A DNA stretch of 64,000 nt from Puccinia triticina (Eukaryota > Basidiomycota > Pucciniomycetes > Pucciniales > Pucciniaceae): the NCBI RefSeq assembly GCF_026914185.1, contig NC_070569.1, positions 434,001-498,000 on the forward strand, written 5' to 3'. The notes under the pieces are model-generated. The model saw nothing but the letters and a program-made list of their open reading frames with translations. It ran no database searches and was not told the DNA's origin. Position numbers and translations under genes: made by a program. Shown here piece after piece: positions 41,201-50,660 of this stretch. Every line of letters starts with the position of its first letter. Positions within the stretch are counted from its first letter, which is position 1.

Positions 41201-43071
41201 ATGTTTTGGTGGCTCCTGAGAAGCGGAAAAAGCTGGACGATAGAGCTATTGAAGGTTTGGTTGTTGGACATCTCCCGGAGTCTAAAGGATGGACATTTTG
41301 GATTCCAAAAACGAAGAAATTGGTTTCATCGGCCTGGGCCGACTTCGGCAGAAATTCCTTGCCAGCAGCTCCCAACGCCGCTAATCCCTGTCCGGTGACC
41401 GATGCACAAACGAAGGAGCCAAGAGTCGACGCGTCACTCAAAGCTAAACAGTTACTTCTGAACGATTTTTCACAAGAGAAACTAGTTGCGGCTCAAGAAA
41501 AATCGGTTGACGACTGCCTAATGAACTGCGCGAATGAATCCTACGAGGTCCCCTCGACATTCAAAGCGGCAATGAAGTCACCAGACGCGATCCACTGGAA
41601 GCAAGCTGTCAACACTGAACTCGACAACCTCAAGCGGAAGAGTGTCTGGAGTGTACGTAAACTACCGGCAAACCGGAGGAAGCTGGGGGCAAAATGGGTA
41701 TTTGCGAGGAAGGAGAATGCTGACGGCTCTTTCAGATACAAAGCCCGGTATGTAGCGAAGGGGTTCAACCAGAAAGAAGGCACAGATTTCGCACATACGT
41801 TCGCCCCTACCGCCACTTTCACATCAATGCGGATTCTTCTCTCCATCGCAGCAAAGAATAATTGGCCAATTTACAATTTCGACTTTGTGGCGGCATACCT
41901 AAACGCTCCGATTGACGAAGAAGTCTGGGTCCAGGCTCCGGAGGGTTTAGACGTCAATGTAGGCGAAGCATGCTTGTTACGACGCGCACTCTACGGTACC
42001 AAGCAGGCAGCACGTTGCTGGTGGAAACATCTGAGTGGGACCCTAGCAGACTTAGGATACACGTCAAGCTACTACGACTCAAGTGTTTACACACTAAGCA
42101 ACAAAAATGACAAGTCAATCATCTGGGTTCATGTCGACGACGGGATAGTAACGGGATCTTCCGACACAGCCCTCAAATTACTAGAGACTCAACTTAAAGG
42201 TAGTCTAGAAATCAAGTGGAACGAGGGACTGACCAGCATGGTGGGGGTGAAAATCTCTAGAAGCAAGGCAGGCTTTGAATTGACTCAACCACAGCTCATT
42301 GAGAAGATCCTCCGCGAAAGATGGGACGGTGTCACTGTCCACCCTACGCCGCTACCCGAAGGTTACACGGCTAACACCGACATGACCACACCTGGGATCA
42401 ACAGCTCTGATTATCTCTCAACAATCGGAGGTCTCAGCTATGTCGCGGTTGGAACGCGTCCGGATATAGCCTACAGCGTAAACTATTTGGCACGATTTTC
42501 CAGCAGACCCTCACAGTTACACTGGAAGGGCCTACGCCATCTGCTTGGTTATCTTGCAGAAACGAAGACGACCCCCCTCCGGATACATCCAACACAGGAA
42601 GATGAGACGCCTGTGGAATGTTTTGTCGACGCAAACTGGGGTGGGCCGAACTCTTGATCGACATACGGAGTTATGATTCGTCTCTATGGCGCACCCGTGA
42701 TGTGGGTCTCACGCAGACTAGTTACGGTGGCTAGTTCAACGTGTCAGGCTGAATACATGGCCCTTGGACACGCCACACGACACTCTCTCTGGATCCGGAA
42801 TCTGCTATTCGACATCATCGGTTGCAATTTTCCGATAACTATTCTGTGCGACAACCAGTCGGCGGTTAAAATCGGCTGTGAAGATTCGTCAAACAAGCGC
42901 ACTCACCATATTGAACGGGAATTTTACATTACCAATCAAGCAATGTATGAGAAGAAGACCAACATCAAATGGATTCCCGGCACAGATCAAATAGCGGATG
43001 TCCTGACCAAGGCACTGGGTAAATCAGCACATCTGAAATGCGGCGCTGTTATTCAAGGTTTTATTCACTAG
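38257..43071 (+). pseudogene. Copia 2 Gag-Pol, one in-frame TGA
   Basis: ATG at 38257 (context CCCACCATGT) opens a frame of 1466 codons to TGA at 42655, continuing in frame to 43071. Gag is followed by zinc knuckle CYICKQVGHMSSSC (about 39559) and protease IWDSGASDNV (about 39967). Integrase has HHCC (HRLFGH..CPVCSIC) and the DDE triad (VDLMGPF, RSDNGGEF, NGAAERYNRT). RT has VHVDDGIVTG (about 42130), and RNase H has CFVDANWGG and QAEYMALG. The stop lies in the conserved STYG region and fits CGA to TGA, a CpG transition. All catalytic residues are kept, so the element was recently active or is active by readthrough. Confidence 0.93.
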
Positions 43072-43179
43072 TTTTTTTTTCTCTTTCTTTCTTTTTCCTT
43101 ATTTTTTTGTCTTTGTTTTATCCTTTTATTTATTTCTTTTATCTATATCCTAGTACAGGTTTCTTGTCGAGGGGGGGGA

Positions 43180-43304
43180 TGTTGTGACATTAGATTAGAT
43201 CTCGACGGCGACACCTGTCACAGGTTGTGTACATAGACTATTTATCTCCTTTTCCTCTCTCTTGTGAAGAAAAGTATCGATTATTGCGAGCTACACTCAC
43301 AACA
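43180..43304 (+). repeat. Copia 2 3' LTR
   Basis: Identical to the 5' LTR; followed by AGACA. Confidence 0.95.
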
Positions 43305-43680
43305 AGACACGAGTCCAGAGGAAGCAGCGGTAGGATGCGTACCAAAATTTGACATGGGCTCGTGCTGAGAGCCTGGGTTGGAGGAACCAACTTCAGAAGA
43401 GGCATCACCTGTAGCTGAGGGGAACAAAGACAAAAAAAAAAAAAAAAAAAAAATTAGGGACTTTTGGGTCTTGAGAACAGGGTAGGATAAATGGTAGACA
43501 CGTACGACGGAGGCTACCATCAAATATTTGCTGGATCGCAGATCTCAAACGAGGAGGGGTATGGATAGATCCAAAAGAAGTAAAAGAGTCACCATCCTCA
43601 TCAAAAGGGTTGGGAGTCAATCGATCAGAAGAGATAGAGTAGACGGAGCGGTTGGGAGAGTGGGGAGGAACCTCAGACAT

Positions 43681-44874
43681 GACGGGAAATGATGCTGGAA
43701 AACAAAGAGGAAAGTGAGAGGAAAGCTCACCCTTTTATAGACAAGACTGATCTGTAAAAAAAAAAGAAGAAGAACCAGTCAGCAGCAAAGGTGCTTCAAG
43801 TTATTTGCACGATAGAAGCGGACTCAATAAGGTCTTCTGTATCCATTGTTGGCACCAACGGCACGGCTTATTCTTTTCTGAAGCATAAGTAAATGAAGGG
43901 AATGAAGGCAAAACACATCAGCTTGCATTCGTCATATGGCGAAGCCAATAACCTTAAAACTTTGGAGTCGGATCGGCGTTTGGAGGGGGAACGGAGGCGG
44001 CAACGGCGTTGGCAGATCATTTTTTTTTGTGGGATGCATTCAGCCCAGTCGCATACACACTGGACAACAGCATATGTACCTCAGGAGGCGGAAAGAGGGT
44101 CAATTAGAGTTTCACGTACAGGGAGGAAGAAAATTGTGGCGAGTATGTACGTACTTTGGAGCCCATCATTATTCTGAACGGCGACCGGCGAATTGGCGAA
44201 GGTGACAAGCAGGGAGAGAGGAACTGAAGCGGCGATAGTCCGGAAAGATCACCTTCGTGAAAGTAATGGAGCTGGCGGCGAATGAAGTACAGGAAAGATC
44301 ACGAACTACAATTAGTGGCGTCCATAGAAGCGGCATTCTGTGAGGCGTCTACAGAAGAAATGTTCATAGAAGTAAAGCAATTGCTCCAGTCAGTCGGCAG
44401 CGTGTCTAGGCTATACTGCATTAACCGCACGCAGAGATTTTGGGGAGATGACGAGACTTATGGGACTTACGAGGCCATGAATCAATGCGTCGGTGGCTGG
44501 TACACCGGCATGCTCTTGATTACAAGGGTCAGCTCGGCTGCTCGAGTTCGAAGAACCCGCATGCAAGTTTACACTCAAGTGCATATATCTACATAAGCGC
44601 ACCCTAGTACAGCAGTTTCTTTCGGACACATCTGTACCAGACTATGTACATAAGAACCCAATATAACCACTATAAGACACTTATGGGTTTACTTGAAATA
44701 AGCTATGGGGGTAAACAGATCAGAAGGGAATAGGGAACAAATGGAGGGCAGGATTAAAAGTCAAGTATACCCATACAAAAAAAAAAAAATCACTGGGATT
44801 TAGTTGGTCCTGTATGACCTTAAACTGCGGCAAGTCCTAAACAGACTGAGAAACTACAAAAATCTTTTCAAACC
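43681..44874. other. Gypsy 2 interval upstream of its RT frame
   Basis: A promoter-like region for the antisense gene (upstream of its ATG at 43680) would lie here. A 104-codon plus-strand frame (44282-44596) has no recognised domain. The last 250 bp lead to the ATG of the RT frame. Confidence 0.35.
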
Positions 44875-47800
44875 ATGGCAAAATCAGTTCTAGCAGCGAA
44901 GTACAAAACGGTGGATAAGAAAATCAGACCAATTAACCATCCCATGCCTCAAGACATAAATCCCCCGCTTCAGCGCCCACTCTTGTCAAGGGATCCTTAC
45001 AAAACACCTCTCACACCTCATCCACCTGAGTTTATTCCTACTGCCAGGATTACTCATGAAAGGTTGAAAGCGGTGAATTTTGGACCACCCAAGTGGCTTT
45101 CTGAGCAAGAATTAAATCTCTTAAAACACGTCATTGTGATACACGAAAAGTCAGTGGCATTTGATGAGGAAGAAAGAGGCCTATTGCACCATTCATACGG
45201 CCAGCCATACAAAATCCCAGTTGTAGCGCATGAGCCATGGCAAAAAAAGCCAATACCAATTCCAAAACCTATTCTGCCACAGTTTGTAGAATTAGTAAGA
45301 AGGAGAATAAAAACTGGACTATATGAGCAATCCACATCTAGCTATTCTAGTCCAGTTTTTTGTGTTACCAAGTCAAATGGGAAGCTCAGGATAGTTCATG
45401 ACCTTCAAGTCTTGAATAAAGTAACAATAAAAGATGCGGGGCTACCCCCGAAGATTGAAGAGTTTGTTGACTCTTTTTCAGGAAGAGCATGTTACGGCCT
45501 AGGGGATATAATGGGTGGCTACGATGAAAGAGAACTTGATCCCACATCTCGGCCACTTACAACTTTTGAGACGGTCCTTGGCAGACTACAATTAACCCGA
45601 CTTCCACAGGGTGCAACTAATTCGGTAGCAGTTTACCAAGCTCAGATGACCTGGATCCTTCAGCAAGAGATACCGGATCATGTGGGGATCTTTATTGATG
45701 ATGGAGGGATTAAGGGACCAAAGTCAACCTACAATAATGAGACTTTGAAGGAGAACCCGGGAATACGGAGATTTGTCTGGGAATATGCTATTACCTTAGA
45801 GAGAGTTTTATTTAGAATAGAAGAAGCAGGGCTCACCATATCAGGAGAAAAGTTTGCTTGCTGTGTTCCAGCTTTGGACATAGTAGGACACGTTGTTTCG
45901 CAGGAGGGTAGAATCATGTCAGCTCAGAAGGTCAACAAGATACAAAGCTGGCCAATACCTAGGAGTAAAAAGGACATCCGTAGCTTCTTAGGTCTCTGTG
46001 TTTATGTTAGAATGTTCATCAGAAATTTTTCAACCATAGCTGCATCACTCAGAAGACTTACCAGGGATGACGTGGAATTTGAATGGGACAATAAATGTCA
46101 AAATGCCTTTGAAGAGTTGAAGAAAATTGTTGGGGAGGAAATCATATTAAAGAATTTGGAATATGGGGAGGGGGCAGGAAGAGTAACATTGGCGGTAGAT
46201 TCCAGTTACATTGCAGTAGGAGCAGTTCTCATGCAAGAAGACAAAGAGAAAACTTACAGACCAGTAATTTATGAATCAGTAGGCTTTTCCAGAAGAGAAT
46301 CAGATTACTCCCAAGCAAAATTGGAGTTGTGTGGTGTGGCAAAAATTCTAAAGAAATTACAGACTATCCTTTGGGGACAACATTTTGAGCTTCAAGTTGA
46401 TGCAAAGGCACTTATAGAAATGATCAATACTCCAAGTCTTCCTGCGGCACCTATGACAAGATGGGTTGCATTTATTCAACTATTTTCGTTCGATTTAGTA
46501 CATAAACCAGGGAAGACATTTACAATGCCAGATAGCTTGTCAAGAAGGCCCCCAGATGATGATGAAGAATTGAAGGAATTTGACGAAGAAGAACCTTGGG
46601 TAACCCCTCATCCAGGCTTTGGAGCTAAGGAGATTAATCTGACGACTATTGGGGTGGAAATAGAGGCCAACACACAAACAAAATTTTGGCGGAAAATGGA
46701 GGAATATTTGACTACTTGGAAAAGACCCACCAATTGTGAAGACAATGAATTCATCAAAATAAAGCGTAGGTCTGTGATGTTCTTTGTGGAAGGGGGTCAA
46801 CTAAAAAGGAGGCGGATACCTTACAATCAAATAGTGGTCTCAAATCCACATATTCAGGTTCAGGTCCTAAAATCTTTACATGAAGACTTAGGGCATAGAG
46901 GTGTATTGGAAACCTACAGAAGAGTGAGAGAAAGGTTTTGGTGGGAAGGAATGAAGAAGATGGCCAGGAAATGGGTTCAATCATGTGAATCCTGTCAAAA
47001 GAGGAGCAAGGATTTACCTAAGGAAGAAGGAAAATCTACTGCCCCCTCAACTTTGTTCCAAAGAGTAAGCATGGATGCAGTACATGTCAAAGCTGGTAAA
47101 TGGAAATACATTGTAGTTGCAAGAGACGATTTCTCCGGATGGGCAGAAACCGTGGGTCTAACAAATCTCAAATCAAAAACAATTGCAGAATGGTTTGTAT
47201 CCGAGTGGGTGTGTCGGTATGGAATACCAAAGGAAGTTACCGTTGATGGAGGGGCAGAATTTAAGAAAGAATTACAGTTGGCTATGAAGAAAACTGGGAT
47301 AAAGCTTAGAGTTGTGACCCCTTATTACCCAGAAGCTCAAGGGATGGTGGAGCAAGGACATAAAGAAATAAAAGATGCACTAATAAAAATGTGTGGAGAA
47401 GACGGCCGGAAATGGAAAGAATACTTACCCTTAGTAACTTTAGCTGATAGAATTTCAACCAAGAGGTCAACTGGATACACCCCATTTGAACTACAATTTG
47501 GACAGCCAGCAGTCTTGCCAGTGGATATGGAGCTTAAGACCTACCTCAGTGTGGATTGGACAGAGATCAAAACTACAGCAGACTTACTTCATATAAGAGC
47601 AGATCAATTAGCTCAGAGAGATGAGAGTATCCTGAAAGCCAAGGAAACATTGGAAAAAGCTAGAAGAGATTCCGTGAAATACTGGGACCGCAGACTTGCA
47701 CATCGAAGAAGGGAACCGCTTAAACCGGGGGATATGGTCTTAGTGTATAATAAAGCTTTGGAAAATCAGTGGGGTTTGCTGTTCAAACCCAGGTGGAATG

Positions 47801-48042
47801 GACCTTATAGGGTAATAGAGCAGATAATGAACGGGCCCTACGAGCTTGAAGAACTTGATGGGACCAAGCTGGCACGAAGATATGCTGCTAATCAGGTGAA
47901 GAAGTTTTATCCACGAGGAGAGCTGTATGAAGAAGAAGACACTATAGAAGAAGAAGAAGAAGAAGAAGAAGAAGAAGAAGAAGAAGAAGAAGAAGAAGAG
48001 GAGGAGGAGAACATTGAAAATGCAGAAGACAGGGAAGAATAG
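44875..48042 (+). CDS. Gypsy 2 reverse transcriptase-RNase H-integrase polyprotein
   Basis: 1055 codons from ATG 44875. RT has the YxDD-type site FIDDGG (about 45696) and the motif LTRLPQGATNSVAVYQAQM. RNase H starts at DSSYIAVGAVL. The integrase has zinc domain HEDLGHRGVLETY..CESCQKR (about 46880-47000), catalytic D in MDAVHVKAG, D in VDGGAEF, E in MVEQGHKEI, and GPY/F module RWNGPYRV. No chromodomain was seen. It ends in a 25-residue poly-Glu tail from a GAA microsatellite. No stops, and all catalytic residues are present. Its own ATG matters because the antisense gene separates it from gag-protease. Confidence 0.95.
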   Translation: MAKSVLAAKYKTVDKKIRPINHPMPQDINPPLQRPLLSRDPYKTPLTPHPPEFIPTARITHERLKAVNFGPPKWLSEQELNLLKHVIVIHEKSVAFDEEERGLLHHSYGQPYKIPVVAHEPWQKKPIPIPKPILPQFVELVRRRIKTGLYEQSTSSYSSPVFCVTKSNGKLRIVHDLQVLNKVTIKDAGLPPKIEEFVDSFSGRACYGLGDIMGGYDERELDPTSRPLTTFETVLGRLQLTRLPQGATNSVAVYQAQMTWILQQEIPDHVGIFIDDGGIKGPKSTYNNETLKENPGIRRFVWEYAITLERVLFRIEEAGLTISGEKFACCVPALDIVGHVVSQEGRIMSAQKVNKIQSWPIPRSKKDIRSFLGLCVYVRMFIRNFSTIAASLRRLTRDDVEFEWDNKCQNAFEELKKIVGEEIILKNLEYGEGAGRVTLAVDSSYIAVGAVLMQEDKEKTYRPVIYESVGFSRRESDYSQAKLELCGVAKILKKLQTILWGQHFELQVDAKALIEMINTPSLPAAPMTRWVAFIQLFSFDLVHKPGKTFTMPDSLSRRPPDDDEELKEFDEEEPWVTPHPGFGAKEINLTTIGVEIEANTQTKFWRKMEEYLTTWKRPTNCEDNEFIKIKRRSVMFFVEGGQLKRRRIPYNQIVVSNPHIQVQVLKSLHEDLGHRGVLETYRRVRERFWWEGMKKMARKWVQSCESCQKRSKDLPKEEGKSTAPSTLFQRVSMDAVHVKAGKWKYIVVARDDFSGWAETVGLTNLKSKTIAEWFVSEWVCRYGIPKEVTVDGGAEFKKELQLAMKKTGIKLRVVTPYYPEAQGMVEQGHKEIKDALIKMCGEDGRKWKEYLPLVTLADRISTKRSTGYTPFELQFGQPAVLPVDMELKTYLSVDWTEIKTTADLLHIRADQLAQRDESILKAKETLEKARRDSVKYWDRRLAHRRREPLKPGDMVLVYNKALENQWGLLFKPRWNGPYRVIEQIMNGPYELEELDGTKLARRYAANQVKKFYPRGELYEEEDTIEEEEEEEEEEEEEEEEEEEEENIENAEDREE
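47947..48011 (+). repeat. GAA/GAG microsatellite encoding a poly-Glu tail
   Basis: About 21 consecutive GAA/GAG codons at the end of the integrase frame. The length is expected to vary between copies. Confidence 0.95.
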
Positions 48043-48056
48043 ATTAAGTGTACATT

Positions 48057-48090
<34 letters not shown>

Positions 48091-48577
48091 AAGAGAATCT
48101 AAGCAGAAATCATAGAGTATAAATAATCTCAACGGTAAATCAAAATAGGCAATGAAAAGTCGGGAGACAGAAGTAAAGATCTGTATCATGGATAAGGACT
48201 GAAGACATATCATGGGACGGATAGACTTTCATTTGACAAGGAAGGGAAGTTTAAGCAAGGTTCATACACTAGTAGCTACAATATATGAGGATTAGTTTTG
48301 GAGTTTAGAGTTTAGGTTAGAGATATTGGGTAAATGGATATAACTATTGGATTAGATATATCTACAAAGTTAGAAGTGTTAAGTGTTTGAGCTACTGGTT
48401 ATGGATATTGTGCAGGACTTGATTCCAGTGTTAAAAGGAAAGATAGAAGTGCTGGTTTATGTCTAGGAACTTTGAAGTAGATGTAGATTTTTTTTTACTC
48501 TTTGTTTCTTTTGTACCCTTTCTTGCTTTTGATACTTGAAACAGGAATGCTGCGGACAGCATTAAGTTGGGGGTGGA
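48043..48577 (+). other. Gypsy 2 3' untranslated region and polypurine tract
   Basis: An A-run of about 29 lies at 48058-48087. AAGTTGGGGGTGGA (48564-48577) abuts the 3' LTR as the polypurine tract. No gene is seen. Confidence 0.75.
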
Positions 48578-49753
48578 TGTGGTGTGCCAAATCTGTTTCA
48601 AGTATCAAATTGCATAAAGTCTTGGTTCACTGTATGAGAAGGAGGCATATTCTTGGATGTATTATTGCATGATTAGATTCTACAGGTCATTTAAACCCTA
48701 GTCACTCACTTGAACCACTAGGCTAGCTCCACTCAGTCAAAAGTTGTTTGGATTAAACTGTTTGTGACATAACTCAATTAAATACTATAGAATTATATTT
48801 GGTAGTACATAGTATAGAATCAGGTACAAGTACATAGTTAGGGTGTAGTTTATACAGGTGCACACACGTACCCCTGTATGTTCGCATGACATCATCAGTC
48901 ACATGTTGGATCACACGTTTATCAGAAGGCTCACTAGCTAAATTCCCTCAACGGAAGCTTCCATGCAGCAAAAATCCCTCAATGGAAGCTTCCATGCAGC
49001 AAAAATCCCTCACAGGAGAAGTCACACCAGCATAAATCCCTCAACTGACTTCCCCACCAGCAAAAATCCCTCACATTTTACTATATAAGGAGCATGTCTT
49101 CCCTCCTCAGTGGGGGATGCCACTCAGGCAATCCTAATCAGAACACACATCTCACTCAGAAGCTACAAGCTAAAATCAACATAAATCCACTAGTGTGATC
49201 TCAATCAAGTTGCCCATCAACATCTTTCATACCTCAGAGGATATATAAGTAGTCAAGTAGCAAGCATCACCACTTGTGCTCTTAACAAGTCAAAGTGATC
49301 TTAACCCATTGTACTCTTAACTGAAGGTTGAGGAGGAGGGCAAAAGACACTTTGAATAGTTCACATCTTCCATTAGTCTTTTTTTTTTCGCAACATTCTA
49401 TATCTCAGCACATACTTCTCTCACTCAATAAACATATAAACCATATAAAACATATCTTACGTTCCTACTGATTTCCACCACCAACTCCATTTCCCCTGTA
49501 TCCACTCAACATTTCCGCTGAATTCAAGTTTGATCTAGGTTTGATTAGAGACTGCTACATATAGTTATCTCTATCATTAGTTTGCCACAACAATAAAAAT
49601 AAATTTGTTGTGATAACTCTTGTGTAGTATTATAGAGGGGCAGGTCTTTCAAACCACCCGTAACAGTTGTAAAAGCTTCATACATACTTGAAATATTATA
49701 ACTGCTATTTCCCCCTCGCAGAACTGCCACCCGTCCCAAAAGGAGTTCTCACA
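48578..49753 (+). repeat. Gypsy 2 3' LTR
   Basis: 1176 bp, about two differences from the 5' LTR (for example at 48657 and 48748). Confidence 0.95.
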
Positions 49754-50660
49754 ACGCCCTCATCGCCGAAAGAAAACCTCGATAACTCCTTAGATTATTC
49801 TTCAAACACGTCCATAACTTCATCTCAACTCGACAAAGCAGCCGTTATTAGCCCCTCTTACGATATCCCGTTTTCCATTCGTCGAGCGCACTCGGCCGTA
49901 GACAACGTCCACGCATATAACTCCGGCATGCGGGACAGTTTCAAACCCGAAGAAATCTACGCCTTGCGCCACTTTATCCAGCAAGGACTCCTCGCCTTTG
50001 CTCGTGAGGACCTCGACGACCCGGTTGCCGCACGAAACGCACGTCTGAGGTTGTATAGCCGATTTCACGACGCCTTTGCACATGTATGTCGAGTGGATTC
50101 TGTATGTAGATGAATAAGAATTTGAAAAGAAAGAAGATTGATTATAATACTGATATTTTTCCCTGTTTCTATTTTGATTTTTAGATGGATACTCATTCCA
50201 TAATAGATGCCATGATAGAGGAAACTGAGGAAAAGAATGCCCTGGGGTTGTTAAGGGTGAGGGACCAAGTAGAAGAGGAGGAAGATGGTTGGAGGGTAGA
50301 AGCAGAAATGGAGAGGATAAGAGCTGAGGGTAAGTTCTATTTTTATTCTTTATTGAGGATTTTTACTAATGTTATGCTTTAATTTTTCTTTTGATGTCTT
50401 TTGATTTTAGATAAGGAGAAGGGAAAAGAGAAGGAGAAAAGTGAAATGGAAGAGGGTGATGTAGTGATAAAAGAAGAAGAGGTGAGCTTTTGATTTTTAT
50501 ATTTAGTTATTTTTATTTGAGAGTGTTTTTGAGACTGATTTATATTGATTTATTTCTGATTTGTTTATAGATTTTATTTTATTTTGTTGTTATGTTATTG
50601 TGTAAGAAGATGAGAAAGAGAAAAGAGAAAAGAGATGAATTGATTATTCCTTATTTGTTT

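Larger units (their letters stand above)
37594..43304 (+). mobile_element. Copia 2: youngest element, full-length Ty1/copia with identical LTRs
   Basis: 125-bp LTRs (37594-37718 and 43180-43304) appear identical, starting TGTTGTGACA and ending CACAACA. The duplication AGACA lies at 37589-37593 and 43305-43309. It is 5.7 kb. One long gag-pol frame is broken only by a TGA in RNase H. A G-rich polypurine tract (GAGGGGGGGGAT) precedes the 3' LTR. Confidence 0.96.
36290..43680 (-). pseudogene. Spliced antisense gene inside gypsy 2, split by copia 2; product unknown
   Basis: On the minus strand an ATG at 43680 starts MSEVPPHSPNRSVYSISSDR. The exon ends at a GTACGT donor near 43507, acceptor CTCAG near 43419, giving TGDASSEVGSSNPGSQHEPM. 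Copia 2 interrupts at 43305/37593. Further exons give ASWLGETFGERRERLIAAAR and ELDDCMLHSLLFDCYLILPL (about 37460-37250), then VEPMVTVDTTVATGLIEAYE. A basic block (SLRRRSRPRSRRARF, 36940) follows, then a last exon (36690-36290) with FRAAFLQLLQVLEPFLTGFS. GT/AG steps separate most blocks. Some joins are imperfect, so the model is partial. No family is recognised. It sits between two halves of the gypsy coding region on the opposite strand. Confidence 0.55.
31382..49753 (+). mobile_element. Gypsy 2: full-length, near-intact Ty3/gypsy element, interrupted by copia 2
   Basis: LTRs of 1176 bp (31382-32557 and 48578-49753) differ at about two bases. The duplication is ACGC (31378-31381 and 49754-49757), 4 bp as in gypsy 3. 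Without copia 2 it is about 12.7 kb, large for the group. It contains an intact gag-protease frame, an extra 236-codon frame, an antisense spliced gene, and an intact RT-RNase H-integrase frame with its own ATG. Confidence 0.94.
31300..50481 (+). pseudogene. Spliced gene antisense to gypsy 3, split by gypsy 2; product unknown
   Basis: Exon pieces are 31303-31381 plus 49758-50085 (one exon once gypsy 2 and one ACGC copy are removed), 50185-50331 and 50411-50481. Introns are GTATGT..TTTAG and GTAAGT..TTTAG, each about 80-100 bp, with a further GTGAGC donor at 50482. The joined frame stays open through each step. Readable parts include FKPEEIYALRHFIQQGLLAF and LRLYSRFHDAFAH, then a Glu/Lys-rich tail. 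No domain is recognised. It lies between gypsy 3 pol and its 3' LTR on the opposite strand. Upstream exons were not resolved. An antisense minus-strand frame (30996-31412) competes for part of the region. Confidence 0.5.
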
